From Sisyra terminalis (lineage: Eukaryota; Arthropoda; Insecta; Neuroptera; Sisyridae): a stretch of DNA of 64,000 nt. Of this stretch, positions 23,695 through 36,274 are shown in pieces. A program made the translations under genes and the position numbers. Positions within the stretch are counted from its first letter, which is position 1. Each line of letters begins with the position of its first letter. The notes beneath the pieces are model-generated. The model saw only the letters and a list, made by a program, of their open reading frames with translations. It ran no database searches and had not been told where the DNA came from. The DNA is taken from assembly GCA_958496175.1 (NCBI GenBank), contig OY292278.1, forward strand, positions 5,890,001 to 5,954,000. The letters are read 5' to 3'.

Positions 23695-23787
23695 AAATTA
23701 ATGAATAAAAATATTTGTCCTATAACTCAATTTCTTTATTACGACGAAAGAAATTGAGTCATATGACATATTATTATTCATTAATTT
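23695..23787. repeat. 93-bp palindrome inside the LINE remnant
   Basis: Arms 23695-23737 and 23747-23787 pair, with perfect inner arms ACTCAATTTCTTT (23725-23737) and AAAGAAATTGAGT (23747-23759) around a 9-base loop, and outer AAATTAATGAATA / TATTCATTAATTT. It may be a tiny foldback insertion, since it sits between the RNase H part and the Helitron where LINE similarity is absent. No target duplication was found. Confidence 0.6.
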
Positions 23788-24690
23788 ATGCAGTGATTAT
23801 TTTAAATTCAATCTTTCATGATATTTTCCTTTTTCGATCTCATAGCGCCAAAAATAGGCTTTGGGCCTGTGAAAAATTTTTGGAATCCTTCAGGGCAAGG
23901 ATTTTCATTTTCATCACCTTTTATACCCTAATAGCTTGGCATTTATTTAAATTAATCCTGTTTTTGGTAGCCAAACTTCTAAGGGTGGTTTTATACTCCC
24001 AAATCAGTAGATCTGGTCCAATTTTACTAGATCTTTCGACCTGGCTATCGTTGAATATGTAGATCATGCTATTTACAAGACAAATCTTCAGACATTCCCG
24101 TTTTCAGGATAACACTGCGTTTTCCTCCACTTGTTTTAAAGTAGCATATTCTAGCGATATGAACTATTCCTTTCCTAGGTTCCCCTATAAATACCAGCTC
24201 CTTAGTCATTTTTTAATTTCATGTGATGAAATTCTTCTCATATATTCTTCCCTCTAGTCCAGGGATCTGTCTATTCTTCCTGAGAAAAGCATGAAAAACA
24301 AGATTTTTCCCCATTTTAAAGTCCCCAATTTAAAAAAAGGATCTTCGATCCTTTTTCAATTGTATTGTAGGTTTTTTGCATCAAGAATCCATATATTTGC
24401 AGCCGGTAAGTACGAATTCACACCTGGCTTTGAAGGAAGAGGGGATTTAGAGTAACTCCAGAGTTGCCTTTGGAAAGCTTTACCTAACAACTTGACTTTT
24501 CAGAAGTGCTTGGTGTCATTTTTAATATTTTCATTCCTTTAGCAACGATAGTTCTAAGATGTGAATCCCAGTTTAAATTTTTGTCCATAACAACTCCCAG
24601 ATACTTTACATCTTCCTCTGGTTTTAATGATTCCCTAAAAGTTGAGAAATTTAACGCCTTCCATATAATTTTTTATGAGTGATAGGAAAC

Positions 24691-26668
24691 AAACTAATAT
24701 TTAGCAAGATTAGAGAAAGTCCCATTCTGGACCACCATCTTGACAACCAAGATTAAAGAAAGAAGAAGATTTTGAATTTTTGATTTGCTTAAAAGAAAAA
24801 TATACTAAGTGCTTAAATCAAGGAAATGGGAAACTAAGTTTGAAGTAAAGTAGAATTAAAGCAACTTTCTTAGGTGAAAATTCAAATAAATTTTTCATTT
24901 AATCTTTGGACTTTTCAGACTTTAAAATGCAGAGATCTTAGCTGAATTTCTGCAGTTGATAGTCGAACAGAAATATTTTTGTCGTACACCAAATAACCGT
25001 ACCTGAAACAAAAGAAAATTTATTTTATTAAAATTTTCCGGGCACAAAATGTTCATAGTTAATTACAAAGCTACTAATAGATGTCACCAATATACACTTG
25101 TAATTTAGCCAATACTCAAACCAAGTAAAGTTAAATTTTGATAAATGAATCTAATACTGTAATAAAACATCACGATATTGTATGAAAATGTAAATATTTC
25201 GCATAAATACCAACGCTGTGATTGACTGCACTTGTGAAAGAGGCGCTCGAAAAATTATCTTCCACACATTCTCAACATATTAATAAATGGTTTTGTATTC
25301 ATACATTATTTCTACCTTTTCGGAAAATTCATGGCGTTTAAAACTGGAAAGCCGATGAAACCAAGTCGAGATAATAAATTACAAGTTTACTATACATCAA
25401 TCATTTTAACACTTCACATCCCCCTTCTGACACCACCTCAAGTATCTACCATACGCCTAGTATAATATTCCATAGAAAATAAATGGAATTTCCCATGAGA
25501 TTCACGTCGCTAGCAAAAGCCTTTTGCCTCCAAAAATGGCGCGACCAAAGCTCAATCCAACAAAATAATTAAACAGGCCGGCAAATGATTTGTTTTAATT
25601 TCCATCAAAATGTTGGGGCTCTTCATTGAAGAGTAAAAGAGGTGGATGGTGCCCGAAATATTTTGGATGTGACCATTTATTTTTCAACGGTGACATAATA
25701 GGAAAATTACAAAGAGATTTAGAATGCGCGGTGTTTGAATATTCTAGCTGGAAACTAAAATTTTAAATGACGAGGTATTCGTGTTACCCGCATAGTTGCG
25801 GGTGGATTCAACACAGCATCCGAACCCGTATCATTTTATATTTGATACAATCATTTAAAGTATCTTATTTATCCCTCATATTCACTGGAGTGTACCACTC
25901 TTTCATACAGGTAACACACTAATGAGAAAAACACCAACTTTTCGTGTTTATGATTTGCAAAATTTTGATCAAATCTCCGTTGATTTTTTCTTTTTGGTTT
26001 GTAGCCTTGAAATTGTCGAGATAAAGCCATTACGTTCGAGTTTATTAAATAATACTTGAATAAGAAGTAGCTGTTACGTTGCGGACAAAAAAAAAAAAAA
26101 GAAAATAATGTAAAAACACAGCAAGAGTGAAACTTGAACGTAATGAAATAAACCACCAAGTTTATTGCTCCCGAGACGACAAGCGATTTTGCTTTTCTCT
26201 CCCCTGTTTTTCGTACTGTTGCTTTTTTTCTTCTTCTCTTCTTGCAAATAAAGTCTCAAAAATATATATATATATATAACAAACAATCACGGTACGTTTT
26301 TATTTGTGTCTCTTCTGTTAAGGGTTGTTCACAAATGGAAAACATATTTATAAGATAATGAAATTATTGTTCATTTTCTTTGAGATTCTTGGAAACATTA
26401 CGAAAAGAACTAAGTGAATTAATTGAGCTGATATTTTTAATTAGAGAACTTTCTGTAAAGACTAATAGTAGTTTTTTGTAAGTAATGTAAAAGATTTATT
26501 CATGTTAACGAATTGTGAATTGTTAACACTTTTTAACTTCGTGGAAATTGCATTAAGAAAGTAAACATTGAGAATTTAATTGGTTATGCTAGGAGGATTG
26601 AAACCTTGCCATTTAAACCAGATGAGTACTGAAAATTTAGCTCAGAAAAATCGTTAAATTTTCGAGGA
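24691..26668. other. gene-free block
   Basis: No gene is recognised. An AT run occupies about 26261-26278. GC-richer stretches such as 25490-25560 and 25770-25830 lack a sustained reading frame. Confidence 0.5.
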
Positions 26669-27424
26669 TAAAGGCCCTCGCCAGATAAGATGGTCTAAAA
26701 TACCCCTATTGCAATCGGGTTAATTTTTTTTTCTTAAAATACCTTACAGTATGGACAACATCTCAGCCAAGTTTCAACTCTAAAATATGCCGCGTTTTTG
26801 TGTTAAAAAAATAAAAAAATTTTTTTTTTCAAAATCAATTTTCTCTGAAACTGTTTCATAATACCGAAAAAGTGCTTATGAGTTTCAAGATATCACTAAG
26901 TAGTACTCCAAAAAATATTCGTTCATGAATCAGATCGTTCGATCATTGTTAAAAATACGATTTATTTTTTCAAAAATTTTTTTTATGCCAAAATCATTTG
27001 GTACGCTTTAGTTTTTTTTCTATATAATCCTCTATCATCGTTCTACAATATATATTTTTTCAGATTTTTAAAAATATTGGATAATGGTTAAAAAAAATAA
27101 GTATTCTTTAAACATTTTTTTGTGGTCTAAAATCTTTTAGTACCATCACGTAATTTTTGGTACATCATCCCCTTGTTTCAGTTTACTAAATATAAATTTT
27201 TTCGTATTTTTAAAAATGTAAGATAATGGTTAGAAAAATTAAACTTTTTTTTAATTCAGTTTTTCAGCTTTTACGTACTTAGTTTCTTTTCTAAAGTATT
27301 TGCTAAATGAATTATAAATATTTAAATGTTACTTAGAAAATGTATAAAATAAATGTTGATGAATAAGGCGATGAATAATTACTTTTGAAAAAAAAACTAA
27401 GTACGTAAGAGCTGAAAAACTAAT
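26669..27424 (+). repeat. half unit of the 27.6-kb palindrome family
   Basis: It starts TAAAGGCCCTCGCCAGATAA like the left arm at 27590 and runs parallel to it for about 755 bp, including the small central hairpin with CTTACGTACTTAG-type arms (27266-27309 and 27369-27415). The matching right arm is missing. It stands in direct orientation with the following full unit, separated by 165 bp. No coding capacity. Confidence 0.8.
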
Positions 27425-27589
27425 TACGGTGTAATTAAAATCAAAATCTTAATATTTTTAGAAAAGCTTTAACCCTCAACTAAGCTCTGCATAGGGTTTT
27501 TGCAAAAAATCTATTTTTTCTCAAATTCCAAAAGTGTAACTTGTAAACTTGGTGAAAAGTAGCAATAAAATATTTTTTAACAAAGAATT

Positions 27590-28892
27590 TAAAGGCCCTC
27601 GCCAGATAAGATGGTCTTAAATGCCCCCATTGCAATCGGGTTACTTTTTTTTCTGAAAATACCTTACAGTATGGACAACATTTCAACCAAGTTTCAACTC
27701 TAAATTATGCCGAGTTTTTGTGTAAAAAAAAAAAATATTTTTTTTCAAAATCAATATTCTCTGAAACTGTTTGATAATACCGAAAAAAGTGCTTATGAGT
27801 TTCAAGATATCACTAAGTAGTACTCCGAGAAAAATTCGTTCATGAATCAGATCGTTCGATCATTGTTAAAAATACGATTTATTTTTTCAAAAATATATTT
27901 TTATGCCAAAATCATTTGGTACACCTTAGTTTTTTTTTTCTATATAATTCTGTATCATCGTTCTACAATATATAATTTTTTCAGATTTTTGATAATAGTT
28001 AAAAAAAAGAAGTATTCTTTAAACTTTTTTTTGTGTGCTAAAATCTTTTAGTACCATCACGTAATTTTTTGTGCATCATAACCTTGTCACAGTTTACTAA
28101 ATATAATTTTTTCATATTTTTAAAAATGTTAGATATTGGTTGAAAAAATTAAACGTTTTTTTTAATTCAGTTTTTCAGCTCTTACGTACTTAGTTTCTTT
28201 TCTAAAGTAATTGATAAATGAAATATAAATATTTTAATGTTACTAAGAAAATGTATAAAATAAATGTTGATGGCTAAGGCGATGAATAATTACTTTAGAA
28301 AAAAAACTAAGTACGTAAGAGCTGAAAAACTGAATTAAAAAAAAAGTTTATTTTTTTAACCATTATCAAAAATTTTTAAAAATACGAAAAAATTATATTT
28401 AGTAAACTGAGACAAGGTTATGATGCACAAAAAATTACGTGATGGTACTAAAAGATTTTAGCACACAAAAAAAAGTTTAAAGAATACTTCTTTTTTTTAA
28501 CTATTATCTAATATTTTTAAAAATCTGAAAAAATTGTATGTTGTAAAACGATGATAGAGGATTATATAGAAAAAAAACCAAGGTGTACCAAATAATTCTG
28601 GCAAAAAAAAAAATTATTGGAAAAAATAAATCGTATTTTTAACAATGATCGAGCGATCTGATTCATGATCGAACTTTTCTCGGAGTACTACTTAGTGATA
28701 TCTTGAAACTTCATAAGCACTTTTTTCGGTATTATCAAACAGTTTCAGAGAATATTGATTTTGAAAAAAAAAAATATTTTTTACACAAAAACACGGCATA
28801 TTTTAGAGTTGAAACTTGGCTGAGATGTTGGCCATACTGTAAGGTATTTTCAGAAAAAAAATTAGCCCGATTACAATGAGGGCATTTTATCC
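27590..28892. mobile_element. 1.3-kb palindromic element
   Basis: Arms of about 600 bp (27605-28207 and 28284-28892) are near-perfect inverted copies around a spacer of about 76 bp at 28208-28283. Shared landmarks, in reverse order on the right, are CCATTGCAATCGGG / CCCGATTACAATGAGG, ACCTTACAGTATGGACAAC / GGCCATACTGTAAGGT, and GATCGTTCGATCATTG / CAATGATCGAGCGATC. The left end extends with GGCCCTCGCCAGATAAGATG, which the right arm lacks, so the right terminus is truncated or the left one is composite. No frame or transposase was found. It is probably a large foldback or MITE; no target duplication was identified. Confidence 0.8.
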
Positions 28893-31800
28893 AATATTTA
28901 AAAGATATCTTAAAACCAAAACTTAATTTAAAGTGCTCCTAAACTATTGGTACTTTCAACCTACAGCAAACATGTCAAAGTCATAAAAATTAAGTTTTAC
29001 GTTGGCAAATTTCTACACTAGTTTCGTCAAATTCGTCTCGCGTAATATTATTTCACGAAATAAATTGGTCTAACGCACGTCTCGTCGATGTGGGCCGCCC
29101 GTTTGGATTGCGAAAAGCTGCTCGAAAAAGACGACGCTGCATTTATTCAGTGTTGCTTATATTTTTGCCAAGAAAACAGACTGGAAAAATACAAAAAAAA
29201 AAAAAAAAACGTAAAAAAATGAGATGGATAAGTGGAACAGAAATGAGCGGCTTTGTTCTCCAACACACGTCCATCGGTTTTTATATCAGCAAATCTGTCA
29301 ATCGAGATCGTATTGAGATCTATATATATATATATGGCGATGACAGAAAAAAATGGTTTTGACGACACTTTAAATAACGTCGTCAAATATGATTGGAGCT
29401 TTGAATGGAATTGTCGATTAAATCTTTATGGCCTTTTAGGAAATTGTGTTGATCGGAAAAAAAGCTCAAGCTTTTGCTCATTTTTTAACGGCTTGTTTTT
29501 ATATGAATTTCTATTTTTCAATTTGCACATGTATTCAATCTATTAATTGACTCTCACTTAAAAAAAGGCTATTTAAAAGAACTTTGAAATCCGTTAGTTT
29601 ATCCAAACTTCATCCACAAAAAAACCGTCTTCTATGGCATAAGTTTTGGCAATATTAAAATTTAATTTGAGCAGTTATATAGCCTAAATCTAAAGCCATA
29701 TGAACTTGGATTTTCTTAATGAAATAAACCTAAATAGATTGTATAGTTCTGCAACAAAATTTCTATGTATTTAGGTGTTTGAAAACCTAAAATAATACCT
29801 AAAAAATTCCAGATCCAGATCATCAAATTATTTTGCAAAACACCAATTAGAATAAACCCTTAAGGGGTGTTTTTTTTTTTTGAAAGTTTAATAGACCCAA
29901 AACCTGCCATAAATAGGTAGATTGAGGAGACACCGTAGAAGTTCTTTGGGGATGGCTTAAAAATTAGTCTATCGGTGAGAAAAATTAATATTTATCAATC
30001 AATAGGAGATTATTGTGAAAAAATTCATTGTTATATGGATTTAAATTATCAAAATGATAATAATTATAGCTGATTTCTTAGAACTTTGGAACTTATCCTC
30101 TCATTTTTGATCCAAAGAATTAACTTTAAGCTAGTAATGTTAATGTTCATTGATTTGCTTAAAAAATAGTCAAATCTTAAGGGTAGATTTTTGATTGAAA
30201 TTTAAAGGACAAATTAATAATTTTTTTAACGTTTGAAATTTAGATAAAGCTCTACAACTTCTATTTCAATAAAGCGAAATTATTCGCATTTATGGTTTCA
30301 TACTTCAAAATTTTATCAAAGAATTCTGCTGAAAATTCGGCATAAAAACATTTATCTGCTTTTAAAAAAAAAAAAAATTATAATGGCTTAGAAAAATTGG
30401 TTTCCATAGTCTTTTTAAAGATGATTTTTCAAAAAAAAAATATCTTAGCAACTTATTTTTTTTTGAAATATTGACTTCAGGTGATTTAATTCTATAGAGG
30501 AGTTGATTTAAAAGAAAATACGTTAAAATGATTTTATATATGAATTAATTTTCATGTGGATTATTTGGATAAAGTCTACACATCAATAAAATCACAAGTG
30601 GAATTAAAAATTTTAACAACAATTAGTTACTGAAATTAAACATTTAATTCATTATATTTTAAAAGCTAATTGGTCATAAAGTTAAATTTTAAATAAATTT
30701 AATAATTTCATTTTAATGTTTTACATTAATATATTAAACAAATAGCCCATTAAATCATCGGAAATTGCTTTCATTAAATTGATTCATCTACTTCACTAGA
30801 TATTTAAAATTTACAATATTGTTAGCTGGAAAAAAAATAACACTAAAGATATTTCATTAAAAGTACTATAATATTCTGGTTTTATTTTTTCGGTGAAATT
30901 AACATTGTTTTTGTCATTATTTAAATTAAACTTGGAATTCGTTTTTTAGTATCAGGAATAAAACGAGAGCTTTTAGAGCTGTGTTCAAGCTCGTTTTAGA
31001 TCGCTTTTAAGTTGTTGTTTTATTCGTTTTGTTTGTTCGGTTGTATGTTACACTTTATCGACACACAAAACGTTAAAACTATTAAAGTTTTAAACGATCG
31101 TCTTATCGAATATTAGAAGCGTATTATTTTTAATATTTGTGTCGTAAAACGGTTCAAATGTACACACATCAGACATTTTAACGGAGGACATACTGAGGCC
31201 ATTATTGTAAAGTAAATGTTTACAATTTTTATGTAAAATGTAATGTCGCTATTTTTGGAATTATGATTCGTCGTTAAGTCAAAGTATGGGTGTTGAAGCT
31301 TTTAGAGAGATCATCTAAAGATAACGAGGAAATAAATGAATGGAATGCACTTTAATTAAGTTCTTTTTTAACATAAATATGTTAGTTTTCTTTAATGGGA
31401 ACTAAAACAAGAAATTTTGCAAAATAAAATGATCAAAAATCACTTAAAAATTATCCAAAAGAATTTCGTCTTTGCAACAACTCCTATTCAAGCAACAACA
31501 AAAAAACATTAACGAAAAAATCTATGATACTGAAATAAAAAAAAATCCCCGATTCGAAGCAGAAAACTTTTATTTTAAAACTTTTTTCCGACAAAAAAAA
31601 TAATAAACTTTTTTTATTCCACAAAATTTAATGGTTTTCCTGTAATATTTGATAGTGAAATTCTTGTATTTAAATATAGAGATGAATTATGAGCGTTGTG
31701 TATGTGAGTTTGTAATTTTTCCATTTATTTATTGCACATGATTTAAAACTAAAAATCGCGCTTTGCAGAACGAAAAAAAAAACACACACAACATCAAAGC

Positions 31801-32050
31801 AATTTTACAGTCGAGTTAGTTTGACAAACATAAAGCATGTTTTGCCCGGCTTTTTCTAAACTGAAGTGGGAAACTGACACATTCCCGAGTGGGAAAAATA
31901 TTTAAGAGTTTTATACCAAATGCCTCGTAATTGGATGGAAATATTACAAAGAAATTATTTTGTGATTAAAGTTTAGATATCAAATTTATTTTAAGCAATT
32001 ATGAGGACAAATAAGTTTCCACCGTTTTCTGATAAAACTATGGGATTTAT
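28893..32050. other. gene-free block
   Basis: About 3.1 kb without recognisable gene or transposon. It includes an AT run (29321-29335), a GC-richer patch at 29085-29145, and very AT-rich tracts from 29550 to 30900. I found no internal repeat of note apart from homopolymers. Confidence 0.5.
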
Positions 32051-32054
32051 TTTA

Positions 32055-32420
32055 GATGAATGGTGCATAAAATTTCATGCTTGGTATTGCCAATCATTGG
32101 CTAATACTTTAACACAACTTTCTAGCAGCATTTGGATACCAAAACAGAAGAATTTTTCACTTTTGCAGATTATCAATTAGTTTTGCTTTCGATGTTGAAC
32201 CATCGCCAGGTGGTTCCCAAGATTTTCTCCTGGATTATTTTCTATTATAATTTTTTCCTTAATTATTGCAGTGATCCCATTTTTCATCCTCCATAACTAC
32301 TCAACGCAAAAAACCTTTTCTTTTCTGGCAATTAGTATTTTACTCCTATAAAATCGTCATTCGTCGTATCTTGAACTACCACGAAATTAAAATTTGTTCA
32401 ATTGCATGAAACCCAGTTCC
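32055..32420. repeat. direct repeat, left copy
   Basis: The stretch AATGGTGCATAAAATTTC, TTCTAGCAGCATTTGGATACC, GGTTCCCAAGATTTTCTCCT and CCCATTTTTCATC recurs in the same order and strand at 34285-34620. The copies flank the Helitron-derived block. This copy runs on without a clear break into Helitron A-type sequence (ATTTCAACTATATAATTAAACC, also present near 51690). Confidence 0.75.
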
Positions 32421-32429
32421 TCCATAATC

Positions 32430-34286
32430 AAGTATAACTTATAGTATCACTTATAATAAAAATATCTGAATTTCAACTATATAATTAAACCATTTTTTTT
32501 AGTTCGCCGAATTTCTCGCAACTCGATATTCGCTCACTAATGTATTATTTGTTAATACGTATTTCGGATTTTCCGGTTTACAATATATGAAAGCCAAAAA
32601 ACTTAATGCTCATTTATTAACTTCACCTAACCATTTGCAGATATATATCTATCATAGCTTAATTTTTTAAGCAGGTCCAAAGTTTTTGTTTCTAATATAA
32701 AACCAACATTGTTTTATAAAACAGGGTAATTACGTTTTGTTTATAACGATTCTGTGACTATGAAATTTGAAATTTCGTTTCTTTATTATACGTTATGCCG
32801 GACAAACTTTGCCATCATTAGGGGAAAAATTATCAAAAACCCTTTCTTATTATATATCTGCATCGCAAAAGAAAAGCACTTTCCAAATTTCATCGACACA
32901 AATATGCATTTATATTTGAAAATACAATGTAAAACCTAAAAAAAATATGTCCTACTTTATTTTGAGTATCATATCTAAAAAGCAATTCGATTTCGCACAT
33001 TTGGACGTTGTATATACAAAATTGTTGGAAATAGATAAAAATCGTGGAAGTAAATTCGAATATTTTATTTATTTTCAATAACAATAATTGATTTTCCAAT
33101 TGTTCCAAATACCGAAGAAAAGTTAGTTTGGAAGATTGTATATTTTAATTGTTAATGAAATATATGATGAAAAATTACTCCCTTAATGCTTTTCAGCAGT
33201 ATATTAATTGCTCCAGGTCACAATTTTTGGTTCATAAAAATAAGATTTTAAAAAGTTTGATTGTTGAAAAGCAAACAAAAATAAAAAAACCTCTTCGTTG
33301 GTATTTGATATAAGTAACTACTACATAAACTTTCATACTCAATTAGTGAAATGACGTTATTTAAAATGCTGTAGTTAAAATTATATAACAAAAACAGAAA
33401 CTTATAATTATTTATTTATTAGTTACACTTATTAAATTCAAAATTTAGATTGTTTATTAACTCTACACTTTCTCATACAAACTTAGTCACCCCTTTTACT
33501 CTTTTAGGGGTGGAATTTTAAAAAAAAAATTCTTATCAGATGTGTACTTCTTAAAAGGAATACATCGAATATTAAAATTTCATCAGTCAGAGGGGATATA
33601 TAAATAAAGGGTTTTATATATGCACGGTCTAAAAAACGTATTTACTTTTAGTTTTATTACTATTATTATTACTACCAATACTTTTTTTCGTTAATATTTC
33701 CTTATTGAGCAACTCTAAGGGTCTATTTACAACAATTTTGTAAAAAAAAGAGTTTACTACTGTAAGATTCGAACCTACGTCTTTTTAATTAGGAGCATCA
33801 GAATGTCAGATACGTAAATCATTACGCTATTAACATCAACTATGTGTTTTATATATATATAAACGTTTATATTTCAATAAGGCAATTTTTTAGACTTTAA
33901 ATTGAATTTACTGTGCTTTTTATAAGTTCAACTTAAAATATTTTTACAGATAATTTATAACTTTTAACTAGTTTTGCAATGATATAAAACTTGCCTGTCG
34001 AAAGTAAAAAATTTTTGTTTCATCCCTAGGAAGAATACCTTTTATTTTTATTTTTAAGGAATGATAAGTAGCCAAACATGTGAGAGAAATTGTGTTGTAT
34101 CTTAATACCAAATTTTATTAAATTCGGTTGTTTCGTTCTTTAGTTTAATCGGGACACACAGACAGACAAAAATTTTAAAAATTTTAAATTTGCAATAAGG
34201 GCCTCTTGAAACAAATATTTACCCTCAAATTGGGTTCAAAATCGAAATGTACAGACAGACGTAAGAATTATATATAAAATTGTAGA
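32430..34286 (-). mobile_element. Helitron family A, minus-strand copy
   Basis: The minus-strand 5' end starts TCTACAATTTTATATATAATTC near 34286 and continues with the GTCTGTCTGT head and CCCGATTAAACTAAAGAACG, as in element A at 11693. The tRNA-like segment, the ATT microsatellite and the CACTTATTAAATTCAAAATT module follow in the same order. The 3' CTAG terminus is not seen. The part 32530-33410 also aligns, in plus orientation, with the Helitrons at 22519 and 59548. Confidence 0.75.
33760..33834 (-). other. tRNA-like segment, second copy
   Basis: Minus strand: TAGCGTAATGATTTACG, then about 37 bases, then GTAGG-TTCGAAT-CTTAC, a well-formed T-arm with a canonical loop and one G-T pair. It is collinear with the segment at 12144-12220. 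Acceptor pairing and a convincing anticodon arm are not visible, so it is a tRNA-derived relic at best. Confidence 0.45.
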
Positions 34287-34620
34287 GAATGGTGCCTAAA
34301 ATTTCGTTCAAGGTATTGTCAAACATTGGCAAATTTCTAGCGGCATTCAGATACCACATCATAAGAATTCTTCAATTTTTGAGATTATCAGTTACTTCTG
34401 CTTACGATATTGAAGCAATGACAATTGGTTCCCAAGATTTTCTCCTCGATTTTTTATTATTATAATTTTCTTCTTGATTGTTGTTCATTGGCCCCATTTT
34501 TCATCTCCCATTACTACTTAATGCAAAAAATTTTTTTTTCGGTAATTTGAATTCTACTTCTACAAAATCGTTATTCGTTGTCCCTTGACTTTAGTTTAAA
34601 TGAAATCCAATTGCCTTGTT
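34285..34620. repeat. direct repeat, right copy
   Basis: This is collinear with 32055-32420 and begins directly at the 5' terminus of the minus-strand Helitron. It could be the 3' part of a second Helitron in tandem, or a duplicated flank. Similarity ends near ATTCGTTGTCCC at about 34590. Confidence 0.7.
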
Positions 34621-36274
34621 TCCAAATTATACCCCAAAAAGTCTTCATTTATCGTGCACATCAATACTTTTATTCATTGCTCCTGCAATATAGAAGCAGA
34701 TTGTAAAAATTTCCAAATAAAGTAAAAAAAATAAATTATCATGCAGTGGAAACATATTAGTACCTACCTTACATAACATCTCTTTAATTGTAATAAACTT
34801 TAAGTAATAACACCAAGTTTTTCATTTTGAACGACAAAAGTTTGACTGGAAATAGCCATAAAAGTCAACTATTGTCATCATTTTTCCTGGAAGTTTTTTC
34901 CTCGTCATGAAAGAGTGAAAGATTAGGAGAGATTATCTTGGTAAATGTGCTCTACTCAATATAACATAATATAATAGATAACAAGAATAGTGTGTCAAGC
35001 TCCTTTCAAATGATATATCAGGCTAGTGTTAAAATACATTCAGATAATAGCAATATATAACGACCATCTGGTACTAGTTCATCTTTTACAATCTGCACTC
35101 GAGACAATTTTCAACGATTGTGGAAAGAAACGAGCGAATTACGAGACTATTGTCGATTTGTGAGAAATTTTCCGCAAGTGAATCACCGGTTTTTTATTTT
35201 TATTTTTTTTTTTTGAAAAATCAACGATTTTACCAACAAAAGAAATAAGCAGCTTTTCAAGCTTTCTAAGTCCGTGGGTTTTTTCGAATTAAAATTTCAT
35301 AAATTTGGTAGATTTTTTTTATAAGTTAACATAAAAATGATTGAATTTCAATTTGTTTGGTTTGAAATAAAAATTGCGACTAATGAATTCCCAAGTCGAT
35401 GAATTTTGTTAGTCGAACTTGAAAACGGCGCGACACGTCTACCGTAAAATATATGTCTTTGATCAACAACGTCCCATATGCATTCCCACGTAACACCATT
35501 CACATTTCGGTCGAGACAAAATCGAATAAATTTTTCATAAAACTTTCAAACGTGTGATGCAAACGACTCTTCAATCCAACCGTAGTCCTCCCCCCCGTAG
35601 TCCCTTGATTTAAACTTACTAATTTAATTTAATCAAATGGAAGTTTGTTTGGTTTACGGACTCATCGAACTTTGTACAAAAGCCTCACAACAACAATACA
35701 TTCTGTAAATCAAAAGCGCTTAAAGTGTGTCATTAATTATAATATTGACTCAATTTCCCACCATCCAATTCCACCAATCACACACTACTCCTACGATAAA
35801 ACGCGCGTTTCCGCTGGAAAGTTTCGACGTGACACTTTTGAGTGCTGGAGAAATAATTACGCATATTGATACGAAAAACACAACGATATGGTGGAAGTAA
35901 ATCCCATTTGCGATTGTTGAGAATATTGATAATAATATTTATTGGTGTGGAGTGGGTTATTCCTTCTGGATTAATATTCCTGGGGAAGTTTCACATAAAT
36001 TTCGTATTCAACAACGTTTTGGATGTGGCAGATATACGAGAGACATATACCTTGTGTAAATGAATGATGTGCAATGTACACACTGTCACGCATAAACATT
36101 AATTAATTAATTAATATTATTATTGTATCAATTGTGATTAATTACCAAAGTTAATATTAACAGGATCTCATTTCAAAAAAAACATAACTATCTTATTCAA
36201 ATTTGAAAAATTTATTTTGCCTTAATATTATTTTCGTAGCACTTGGAAAAACTGGTAAAAAAAGGTGTGTGTAC
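34621..36274. other. gene-free block
   Basis: No gene is supported. GC-richer patches at 35410-35600 and 35750-35840 lack coding similarity. Two 65-75-codon frames at 35645-36063 are not recognisable. Four ATTA repeats occur at 36100-36115. Confidence 0.5.

Larger units (their letters stand above)
22140..24690 (-). mobile_element. R1-like LINE remnant, minus strand, split by Helitron
   Basis: Minus-strand reading from 24670 gives FRESLKPEEDVKYLGVVMD, then KNLNWDSHLRTIVAKGMKIL (reverse-transcriptase thumb region, pattern KYLGV.LD..L.W..H). Near 24060-23800 follows an RNase H-like stretch with FNDSQVERSSKIGPDLLIWE, TTLRSLATKNRINL and SKNFSQAQSLFLAL, matching SDSQAALKAL...LV.EC...L..LA..N.V.L and the EG....F.GPEP positions. 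Beyond the Helitron, 22500-22140 gives VYHWTKHSKRMMGKPSKKL and a C-terminal part resembling the zinc-knuckle end. Many stops and frameshifts; no intact frame. The order RT, RNase H, C-terminus supports an R1-type element. Confidence 0.8.

Noticed and set aside
23725..23759. Pre-miRNA hairpin
   Set aside because: Stem of 13 bp with a 9-base loop is too short, and it sits in a LINE remnant next to a Helitron.
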